A DNA stretch of 6,294 nucleotides from JAUWMI01 sp964630455 (GTDB lineage Bacteria; Sumerlaeota; Sumerlaeia; MWCT01; JAUWMI01), in NCBI GenBank assembly GCA_964630455.1, contig CAZVVA010000207.1, forward strand, positions 1 through 6,294, given 5' to 3'. Of this stretch, positions 1-5,462 are shown piece after piece (within the stretch, counting starts at the first letter, position 1; each line of letters opens with the position of its first letter). A program made the translations under genes and the position numbers. The notes under the pieces were generated by a model. The model saw nothing but the letters and a program-made list of their open reading frames with translations, was not told the DNA's origin and did no database searches.

Positions 1-437
1 GGGTAGAGGATGAGTGCACGGACTCCTGGCCCTAATTGCCCTGTTTGGAATTCCCTATACAGGTGTAGGAGAATGGGATAAAGAAAAGTCTCAGTCTTCC
101 CGCTGGCCGTGCCTGTAGCGACGACTACATTGTGTGCCTTACCGAAAACTTTCTGGATAGCCTCTTCCTGATGCTGGTAGAGAGGTCTGTCGCCCAGCAC
201 AGCCTTCAGAAATCCCTCATCCGGTGGATGGGCAAGAAGTTCTCGAAAGAGCTGATGCGTTCTTTTCCCGCGTTTGAACACCGGAGTAGCTTCGAGATAA
301 GGTCCCTTGCTCAAATGCCCCGATCCCAGTGCTTCCTGAAATGATTTCCGTAGATCGGGATCTTTAAAATAAAAAGTGGTCTCAAGATAGCCTCTGTATC
401 TTTCTTCAACCTGTTCTGCTAATTTCACTGGCTCCAT
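1..437 (-). CDS. Large superfamily 2 helicase, DUF1998-associated type (N-terminal 145 residues; runs off left edge)
   Basis: This is the N-terminal part of an ATP-dependent nucleic acid helicase; the last complete codon is a Tyr and the frame stays open to base 1. A helical region of about 80 residues with the motif LSKGPYLEATPVF (42-54) comes first. It is followed by a Q-motif-like RPLYQHQEEAI (84-94), Walker A/motif I ATGTASGKTE (107-116), and the beginning of motif Ia, VRALILYP (139 to the edge). This order and wording are typical of the very large helicases that carry a C-terminal DUF1998 region, including DruE of Druantia and helicases of DISARM-like loci. That assignment is from memory of the family. 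The Walker B/DEAH motif, helicase C domain and DUF1998 would lie outside the window, so the subtype cannot be settled. The start ATG at 437-435 is well supported: GGAGGA lies 7 nt upstream, and the stop of the preceding gene ends 4 nt before it, which implies translational coupling. Phage defence is inferred; a DNA repair or housekeeping Lhr-like role is the alternative. Confidence 0.85.
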   Translation of the reverse strand, partial: MEPVKLAEQVEERYRGYLETTFYFKDPDLRKSFQEALGSGHLSKGPYLEATPVFKRGKRTHQLFRELLAHPPDEGFLKAVLGDRPLYQHQEEAIQKVFGKAHNVVVATGTASGKTETFLYPILLHLYREFQTGQLGPGVRALILY

Positions 438-441
438 TCGA

Positions 442-2986
442 TCATCCTCCAACATCGCCATGCTTATCACCTCTCATTAGATGTTTTAAAGTTTCAACAT
501 TCCATGAATACCATGTCTTTCTTCGTTTATCATAAGGAATACGGAAATGTTTTACATCCTCTATAGTCATTTCTGCCCTAGTGAGCTCTTTTCTGCTAAA
601 ACCTTTACCTCTTCGTTCTCCACGGCGACACTTGACAGTTGCTTGAAGCAAAAAAGGCTCTTCTTCTTTCCGAATTGTTTTCTGTCCCTGCCGTTGTTTC
701 CGTTCTACAGGTGAAGGTTGCTCAGCGGGAAGTTTAACAAAAACCATTTGATCAGTTTTCTCTCCCTCGGGATGAACCCATATCATCATCCTGGATTCTT
801 CTTGTCGGTTTTCGATCTCTTTGGTGTCGCAGAAATCGCGTAAAGGAATATCAATCTGCTTTTTCTCCACCTCTACCGGAAAAGACCTGGGCTTGGCACG
901 ATTAAAATCCACCTGTATGTTCCTTACCCAGCGCGTACGAGGAAATCTCACCCAAAGTGCTTTGTCGGTAGTGGCAGTGAAGTCTTCCCGAGACAAGATG
1001 ATTGGCTTGTCCACCCAATGGTTAGGAGTCACTCCCATCACGCCGAAAGCCCACCATATCCTTTCCACCAATAACGTAACTTTTATTTCGGCATTGCCGT
1101 TCCGCACGCGCCAGATGGTCTTATCGCAATCTGGATTTGGGGGTACCGTCACAATTGTCCGTTCATTTTCTCGCCGAATCTCCAGAGCATCTGTATGCTT
1201 GTCCTCCGGTTCAACTCTGGAATCAGCTTGGTGAAGAAATTGGACGGTAACGCTATTATGACCGTTGGGCCCCGGTAAACTGGGATATTTCTCTGTTTGA
1301 ATGTCTTTTAAAGCGATCATAAACCTGAAGTCCATACTTTCTAATAGATTATCGTCGTTGTCGTAAATCCGCACGAAGTACCAACCACCGCGCCGATTTG
1401 TTAGTTCGTCAGGTAGGTTCTGTTCTTCAGCATCCGCCTGCGGAACAAATTGCGTCCGCCATTTGTTTCTACCGCTTCCTTCTTCTCCTACAACGATTAC
1501 TCCAACGTGGCTCCGTGCTTGTGCATCAAGCGTTTGCATGCGAGGCGGTTGTTCACCAAAGAGGGGCCCCATATCCTCAGAGCTATCAACTATTTCTCTT
1601 CCTACAAATTGGAAGCAAGGACTTGCGCCCTCCAATCGAATTCGTTCGCCGTTCGCGGCAACAAAGGCAATGATTTTGTTGCCGTTCTGTTCCTGATAAA
1701 AGAAATGTGCTTTATACCCCTCCACTTGGGTGCTCTCTGGCATGACAGGGGGGGAGCCTGACAGCCCTTTATCGCGCTCCCATTCTTGCGGAACAATAAC
1801 AAGATGATAGCCAGTAGTGGGGCGCTTAATTAATCGTCCCAATCCTCTCCAATCTTTTCTCATTTTGAAAACAAGATAATTCTTTCCCGCTTCCATAAGC
1901 GGGATATCTTTCTCCCCTCCAGTCCAAGTGACCCTCACTGCGCCTTCGGCGTGCCTCAGGCGGTAACGTAGTTCATCTGTATTATCCTGTTCTAACGGTT
2001 CTTCATTTTGAGCTACACTTAGGGTTTCCAACTCTTCTGGCACTTCTATTCCAATAACCCAATTCCGTCCCTCATTCCAACAAACGATTTCAGGCTTAAG
2101 AGAGCGAGGTTTTCTATCTGGCGTTTGTTCTATCTCGCGCCCTTCTGTTGAACCACGCGGCCTTCCTCCCCTCTCCTGGGGCGGTCGCTGCTGTAAGATA
2201 TGTGCTTCTTTCGCTTTTTGCTGTGATTCCTCGTTAGCACGCTTACGCTCTTTCTCAGTTTTACGCCGTTTCTCCTCATCTTCGCGCCGCTCTTTTTTAA
2301 GCCGTTCCAATTGTTCTTTTTCGGCTTTCTGTCGTGCCTGTTCTTCTGCCTTCCGGCGCTGTTCTTCTTCTTGTGCCTTTCGCCGTGTTTGTTCCTCTAT
2401 TCGCTTGCGTTCGTCCTCGGCNNNNNNNNNNNNNNNNNNNNNNNNNNNNNNNNNNNNNNNNNNNNNNNNNNNNNNNNNNNNNNNNNNNNNNNNNNNNNNN
2501 NNNNNNNNNNNNNNNNNNNNNTCTTTGCAATTCGTGCGCTAAACCTCTTTGCTTTTCCTCCTTTTCTTTCTGTTGTGCTTCATCTTCGAGACGCTTACGC
2601 TCTTTCTCAGTTTTACGCTGTTTCTCCTCATCTTCGCGGCGCTCTTTTTCAAGCCGTTCCAATTGTTCTTTTTCGGCTTTCTCTCGTGCCTGTTCTTCTG
2701 CCTTCCGGCGCTGTTCTTCTTCTTGTGCCTTGCGCCGTGTCTGTTCCTCTATTCGCTTGCGTTCGTCCTCGGCTCTTTGCAATTCGTGCGCTAAACCTCT
2801 TTGCTTTTCCTCCTTTTCTTTCTGTTGTTCTTCATCTTCGAGACGCTTACGCTCCTCTTTGGCTTTACGACGCTGCTCTTCTTGCTCTGCCTCGATGCGC
2901 CTCTTGCCTCTATTGAATACAAGCATAGCAAGAATGGCCGCCGATGCTGTAAAAAGTGCGATGAAGAGTAAAGCCACTATATCCAT
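442..2986 (-). CDS. Membrane-anchored charged-helix protein with a C-terminal L13e-like domain (interrupted by an N gap)
   Basis: I do not recognise the family, but the layout is clear. Numbering below assumes the N block is removed, which gives 814 residues; each missing repeat unit would add 84. Residues 3-24 form a hydrophobic helix followed by RGKRR. By the positive-inside rule the rest of the protein is in the cytoplasm. Residues about 28-233 are an uninterrupted E/K/R/Q-rich helix with very few hydrophobics, built of 84-residue repeats (12 heptads). It could be a single stable alpha-helix or a coiled coil. A Pro/Gly/Arg-rich linker (234-264) leads to a middle region (about 265-745) that looks beta-rich, beginning PEIVCWNEGRNWVIG and containing GGWYFVRIYDNDDNLLE near 500. 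The C-terminus (about 754-814) is basic and resembles ribosomal protein L13e. The ATG at 2986-2984 is chosen because it includes the membrane helix; only a weak GAGAGAGA precedes it. A TTG at 2310 that opens a shorter frame lies inside the repeat and is not a real start. The gene ends 4 bp before the helicase ATG, suggesting a joint role, perhaps holding the helicase at the membrane. Confidence 0.8.
445..450 (-). promoter_or_regulatory. Shine-Dalgarno site of the helicase gene, inside the end of the upstream gene
   Basis: GGAGGA on the minus strand forms the last two Gly codons of the rod-protein gene and sits 7 nt before the helicase ATG. Ribosomes ending the upstream gene would finish right on this site, so helicase synthesis is probably coupled to that of the rod protein. 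This also fixes the helicase start. Confidence 0.8.
478..615 (-). other. L13e-like C-terminal domain of the rod protein
   Basis: The last 50 or so residues contain RRGKGFSRKEL, then a helix, then FRIPYDKRRKTW, then NVETLKHL. Archaeal and eukaryotic ribosomal protein L13e has the same order: RGF(S/T)..E(V/L)K, a helix, IGI.VD.RR, and NV..LK. The match of spaced key residues (G-G-F, E-L, I-P-x-D-x-R-R, N-V-x-x-L-K) is my own alignment from memory. L13e binds rRNA in large subunits of archaea and eukaryotes and is not a normal bacterial ribosomal protein, so here it would be a borrowed nucleic-acid-binding or docking module. The DNA here is unusually AT-rich (28% GC over 481-540). Confidence 0.5.
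2241..2854 (-). repeat. 252-bp in-frame tandem repeat encoding the charged helix, spanning the N gap
   Basis: Bases 2522-2602 match 2774-2854 at an offset of 252 with one mismatch in 81. Bases 2593-2773 match 2241-2421 with six mismatches in 181; the offset is 352, which is 252 once the 100 Ns are removed. The unit codes 84 residues, running from ERKRLEDEEQQKEKEEKQ through RGLAHELQRAEDERKRIEEQ to EKEQLERLEKERREDEEKQ. About one and two thirds to just over two units are visible. The high nucleotide identity points to recent duplication and makes copy number likely to vary between strains. Confidence 0.93.
2422..2521. other. Assembly gap (100 Ns) inside the tandem repeat
   Basis: Exactly 100 Ns is the customary placeholder for a gap of unknown length, so it should not be read as 100 real bases. 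Joining base 2421 directly to 2522 recreates the same junction seen intact around 2773/2774 (...cgtcctcggc|tctttgcaattc...), in repeat phase and in coding frame. The missing sequence is therefore probably a whole number of 252-bp units, including zero. Because 100 is not a multiple of 3, reading straight through the Ns makes a false frameshift. Confidence 0.93.
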
Positions 2987-2997
2987 AGTCTCTCTCT

Positions 2998-3040
2998 AAT
3001 TTCAGGCGGCTGTTTCGCCTACCTCCGGGTTGCCGAAATT
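2998..3040 (-). other. Possible three-way-junction RNA fold in the leader of the rod-protein gene
   Basis: On the minus strand AATTTCGGC (3040-3032) can pair with GCC-T-GAAATT (3007-2998), a 9-bp stem with one bulged base. Between the arms lie two small hairpins, ACC-CGGA-GGT and GGC-GAAACA-GCC. The element ends 11 nt before the rod-protein ATG. No run of Ts follows, so it does not look like an intrinsic terminator, and I recognise no known riboswitch class. The inner stems are only 3 bp, so chance folding is quite possible. Confidence 0.3.
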
Positions 3041-3075
3041 TGCTTGCTCAGGAGTTGAATACTTCGTTATGTCAA

Positions 3076-3414
3076 TCAGCAAGTCAAGTGCAGCGCCGCA
3101 GCTACCTTGTCCGTTTCGTGCAACTGATTATATGTTTTGCATGCCTCTGGTGTTTTCTTGACGATCACCTTGATGCCAGCTTTTTCCAGATTCTTCATAA
3201 CGTCAGGTGGCACGGCCATAACGCCGGCCTGCCCTGTGCCGATGATAAAAACCCCCGGCTTTTCGCGCATCACCTCATCAAGACCCTCCATGTGGAGCTC
3301 ATGGCCGTCTTTGCGCCACCAGTTGCTGAGAATGCGGTCAGGGAAAATGATGAGATCTGCGCGATAGGTCGTTCCTCTGACACAGATTTGTCCGAATGAG
3401 CAGGACTCGATCAT
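3076..3414 (-). CDS. Mth938/DUF498 domain protein (NDUFAF3-like)
   Basis: This is a small single-domain soluble protein of 112 residues, the normal length for the Mth938-like family (PF04430). The family is found in bacteria and archaea and includes human NDUFAF3, a complex I assembly factor; the bacterial biochemical role is not established. Family landmarks present are the early ADLIIFPDRILSNWWR stretch, the conserved VFIIGTGQAGVMAVPP loop (about 55-70), GIKVIVKKTPEACKTYNQL (about 80-98) and the C-terminal VAAALHLTC. The protein is complete. The start ATG lies 13 nt after the stop of the radical SAM gene, with an AAAAGG overlapping that stop as ribosome binding site, so the two are cotranscribed and probably translationally coupled. 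No catalytic function is proposed. The domain call is firm; the link to the radical SAM partner is inferred from spacing only. Confidence 0.9.
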   Translation of the reverse strand: MIESCSFGQICVRGTTYRADLIIFPDRILSNWWRKDGHELHMEGLDEVMREKPGVFIIGTGQAGVMAVPPDVMKNLEKAGIKVIVKKTPEACKTYNQLHETDKVAAALHLTC

Positions 3415-3427
3415 GGGTAGGGCCTTT

Positions 3428-4546
3428 TCATGAGTATGTTTTTAGGGTGAGGAGATGCTTGTTGCCAATGTTGACTCGCTGCAGGCCGGCCTGCAAACAG
3501 ATGTCGCGCGCCGCCTCCGCATGCTGTACCGACGTAGTGGGCAGGTCTGACAGATAGAATTGCGGATGAAAGGCCAGGAGCGAGTAGGGGATTTCGGGAT
3601 TAACAGAGGCGATGAATCGGGCGAGCTGCTCGATCTCCGATTCATCCATATAGCCAGGCACCAACAATGTACTGGCGACGAGGAGTGGAGGCTCCTTGCG
3701 TCGTTTGGCAAAGGCAGCGAGCCATTTGAAGTTTGACAGGGTCTGGTGATTTGAGCAACCTGTGAGCGCCCAATGAAGGTCGCGGCTAAATGCCTTGAGG
3801 TCGAATTTCACACAGCCCCCGCTCTTCAGGCTCAGCTCTGCTGCAGACTTTAGCAGATCGCGGTGCATACTGCCGTTCGTTTCCCAGCAAATGCGGGGCG
3901 GGTTACTCTTGCGTGCCTCCATGGCGAGCGTTGAGGTCTTCAGGGCATGGCCCATCTGAGAGGCAGGATCCCCGCCAAAATAGCAAATGCAGCTGGTTTC
4001 GTCGTCAACCTCGGCGGCTAATTCGGCTGCGGAAATCCGGGTGGGGCTTTCCAGACGTTGACGATAGTGCCAATTCTGACAAAATAGGCAGTTAAACGTA
4101 CAGGATTCGTAAAAGACCGCCAGGTTCTTCTCACGCCGCCATGGCGACAGAATCAGACGGTCCTCCACACTCTCCATTTCCTTGCCCTCGGGGCAGACCC
4201 AGCTGGCCACACAGTTGGTCGGCAGAGGATCGTAATAATATTGTGCAAACCCAATCTTTTCGGTGCCGGCTTTCTGAACAATTTTGCCGTACTCGTTCGC
4301 TCTCAGGCTGCAAAATCCCGACTCACCCTTGCCCATGCGGCACTGGTTGACGCATTGCTGGCATGCGATACCCGTCGGCGTATTTGGGGGCTCCAATGGA
4401 AGGTTGAAGGCTATTCGGGTGGTGTGATGCAGGTGTGTCAGGCGGCGCCTGACATTGGAAAAGCGCTCAGCAATACAGCGCTTGCATAGTCCGAGAAATT
4501 TTGAAATTAATTGGCTCTCTCTGCCACAGACTCTGCATCTGGTCAT
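3428..4546 (-). CDS. Radical SAM enzyme, pyruvate formate-lyase activase-related, with extra N-terminal cysteine clusters
   Basis: The 372-residue protein belongs to the radical SAM superfamily, which uses a [4Fe-4S] cluster to cleave S-adenosylmethionine into a 5'-deoxyadenosyl radical. The cluster motif is CTFNCLFC (Cys149, 153, 156). The SAM-binding glycine motif is FGGDPA (190-195), and the later strands are ICWETNGSM, VKFDLKAF and LLVPGYMDESEIEQLARFI, all as in activase-like COG1180 proteins. Two further cysteine sets precede the core: a zinc-ribbon-like CxxC pair (4/7 and 21/24) and a Cx2Cx3Cx9C set (62, 65, 69, 79), followed by Cys112 and Cys118 in PTNCVASWVCPEG. These could bind zinc or an auxiliary iron-sulfur cluster. 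The substrate is unknown; no glycyl radical enzyme is in view, so I do not call it an activase outright. The ATG at 4546 has AGGTGG 7 nt upstream. It is the first gene of a unit with the Mth938 gene. The AmmeMemoRadiSam family is the nearest named relative I can suggest. Confidence 0.88.
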   Translation of the reverse strand: MTRCRVCGRESQLISKFLGLCKRCIAERFSNVRRRLTHLHHTTRIAFNLPLEPPNTPTGIACQQCVNQCRMGKGESGFCSLRANEYGKIVQKAGTEKIGFAQYYYDPLPTNCVASWVCPEGKEMESVEDRLILSPWRREKNLAVFYESCTFNCLFCQNWHYRQRLESPTRISAAELAAEVDDETSCICYFGGDPASQMGHALKTSTLAMEARKSNPPRICWETNGSMHRDLLKSAAELSLKSGGCVKFDLKAFSRDLHWALTGCSNHQTLSNFKWLAAFAKRRKEPPLLVASTLLVPGYMDESEIEQLARFIASVNPEIPYSLLAFHPQFYLSDLPTTSVQHAEAARDICLQAGLQRVNIGNKHLLTLKTYS

Positions 4547-4703
4547 TGTGCTTCCACCTGCTCAGTTTCTGAACTTCGCTGCAATTGTGCGTTAGAATGT
4601 AATATAGTGAGAAAAGAGGGTTGTGTGTCGTGCTATATCTGGGCTATTGTAAGAATACTCTGGCTGCATTACTGACGCAAGGATTTTCTTCGGGTTGCTT
4701 CCC
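4547..4703. promoter_or_regulatory. Divergent intergenic region with tentative promoters
   Basis: This 157-bp region separates two outward-facing genes and must hold their promoters unless they are read from further away. On the minus strand TATATT (4606-4601) is a fair -10, 55 nt before the radical SAM ATG, with only a poor -35 (GACACA) 17 nt upstream. A second option is TTGCGT (4680-4675) with TATTCT (4657-4652) at 17-nt spacing. On the plus strand TTGTGT (4621-4626) and TATTGT (4645-4650) are spaced 18 nt apart, upstream of the acetyltransferase. None is close to consensus and I see no clear operator. Confidence 0.3.
4554..4559 (-). promoter_or_regulatory. Shine-Dalgarno site of the radical SAM gene
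   Basis: AGGTGG on the minus strand lies 7 nt before the ATG at 4546-4544, which supports this start. Confidence 0.7.
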
Positions 4704-5162
4704 ATGCTGCGTTTGACCAAACAGGAGATTCGGAAATTATATGAGCTGGATGCCTTATGCTTTCCAGCGCCGTTGAACTATCCCTTGGACATGATGCGTC
4801 GTTTTGTGCGCCAACAGGGAGCATGTCTACTAAGAAAATGGGACGGCAAGAGGATGATTGCCTTTGTATTGTGTAATAGCGAAACGGGGGAGATCATTAC
4901 GCTTGACGTACACCCGGAATATAGACGAAGAGGGTTAGGGAAGGAATTGCTGGGCCAGGCAATTGGCCTGCTGCGCCGAGAAGGAGTGCGAGCTATCTTC
5001 TCCCAGGTGGCTACGACGAATATTCCCTCACTTATGCTGCACCTGAGAGCAGGCTTCAAGATCCGGCGTGTTATTACTCACTATTATCCTGATGGAACCT
5101 CAGCCTATGTGCTCGTGTTGCCTGCTGATTCTGAAGAGAGCCATCGACCGCCGAGAGTTTAG
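4704..5162 (+). CDS. GNAT-family N-acetyltransferase, RimI-like
   Basis: The 152-residue protein has the length and order of a single GNAT domain, which transfers acetyl from acetyl-CoA to an amine, in RimI the N-terminus of a protein. It begins MLRLTKQEIRKLYELDALCF (strand 1 and helix 1). Next come MIAFVLCN and GEIITLDVHPEYRRRGLGKE, which holds the acetyl-CoA pyrophosphate loop RRRGLG, then a strand and helix with NIPSLMLHLRAGFK (motif B), and finally the HYYPDGTSAYVLVL strand. The YYPDG...A ending is usual in RimI-like enzymes, but the substrate cannot be read from sequence. I chose the ATG at 4704; an in-frame TTG at 4695 would add three residues and has a better placed AAGGA (4679-4683, 11 nt away), so it remains possible. 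The stop overlaps the stop of the convergent small gene. It stands alone on this strand with no operon partner. Confidence 0.88.
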   Translation: MLRLTKQEIRKLYELDALCFPAPLNYPLDMMRRFVRQQGACLLRKWDGKRMIAFVLCNSETGEIITLDVHPEYRRRGLGKELLGQAIGLLRREGVRAIFSQVATTNIPSLMLHLRAGFKIRRVITHYYPDGTSAYVLVLPADSEESHRPPRV

Positions 5163-5359
5163 CCCTTCTTGCCATACTTGTCTTCGAGTTCTTCGAGCGG
5201 GCTTTTGGATTGACCGGACATGTCCTTAGAATCTGGGCGGGTGTGTCCGTGCTTGCCCTTTCTGGCCTTGGTGCGTTCCCTGTGAACCATGTAGATCAAC
5301 ACGCCAATTGAGAGCGACAGGCCCAGAAACAAGAAGCTTGCATACCAGAACCCTGGCAT
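5159..5359 (-). CDS. Small one-helix membrane protein, unrecognised
   Basis: I do not recognise a family. The 66-residue product starts MPGFWYASFL, has one clear membrane helix (about residues 4-24, FWYASFLFLGLSLSIGVLIY), and then a strongly basic hydrophilic tail beginning HRERTKARKGKHGH and ending SPLEELEDKYGKKG. The charge pattern puts the tail in the cytoplasm. The ATG at 5359 is preferred because GGTGA lies 5 nt upstream; a GTG at 5368 would add three residues but overlaps that site. Its TAA and the TAG of the convergent acetyltransferase overlap within TTAG (5159-5162). It follows the repeat-domain gene on the same strand after about 100 bp and may be cotranscribed with it. Its good start site, membrane helix and neat fit to both neighbours support a real gene. 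Confidence 0.65.
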   Translation of the reverse strand: MPGFWYASFLFLGLSLSIGVLIYMVHRERTKARKGKHGHTRPDSKDMSGQSKSPLEELEDKYGKKG

Positions 5360-5377
5360 GTGATTCACCCCATCTCA

Positions 5378-5408
5378 AATCGTGAAATGTAAAAAGGGAG
5401 GCACGATT
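5378..5408. repeat. 7-bp inverted repeat upstream of the small membrane protein gene
   Basis: AATCGTG (5378-5384) and CACGATT (5402-5408) are perfect inverted arms around a 17-base spacer that reads as T-rich on the minus strand. It lies 18 bp upstream of the small gene's ATG, in the gap after the repeat-domain gene. It could be an operator or a weak hairpin; the T-run is in the loop, not after the stem, so it is not a standard terminator. Confidence 0.3.
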
Positions 5409-5462
5409 ACCACTTGCTGGTGAAAAGCCTGGAATAATTTTCTGGATTTCTGACAGTCAGTG

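Noticed and set aside
132..344. Plus-strand 70-residue frame opposite the helicase
   Set aside because: It lies antisense to the conserved Walker A region and has no start signal.
821..1761. Plus-strand open frames opposite the rod gene (821-1234, 1398-1761)
   Set aside because: They are antisense to a strong coding frame, overlap one another and have no recognisable domain or start signal.
442..2310. A separate 622-residue gene starting at TTG 2310
   Set aside because: The TTG codes a Leu inside the tandem repeat and has no start signals. The frame continues upstream to 2421 and, across the N gap in repeat phase, to the ATG at 2986.
2297..2421. Continuation of the upstream frame through the Ns (RGRTQANRGTNT... 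ending at 2297)
   Set aside because: It is an artefact of counting 100 Ns as real bases; the other copy of the repeat shows that the correct frame reads AEDERKRIEEQ.
2311..2999. Plus-strand hydrophobic frames (Phe/Leu/Ser-rich) over the repeat
   Set aside because: They are the complement of E/K/R-rich codons (gaa, aag), which always reads as Phe/Leu/Ser; they are not membrane proteins.
2998..3040. Cyclic-di-GMP (GEMM) riboswitch end, because the plus strand reads CCGGGTTGCC
   Set aside because: The required upstream parts (GGCAAACC, GAAA tetraloop, GGGACGCAAAGCC) are absent, and the sequence before it is coding DNA.
3047..3075. Promoter with perfect -35 TTGACA (minus strand, 3075-3070) for the rod gene
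   Set aside because: No -10-like hexamer is found at 16-18 nt; the sequence there is CCTGAG. The -35 match alone may be chance.
5378..5408. Intrinsic terminator for the repeat-domain gene
   Set aside because: The T-run lies in the loop rather than after the stem, and the arms are only 7 bp.
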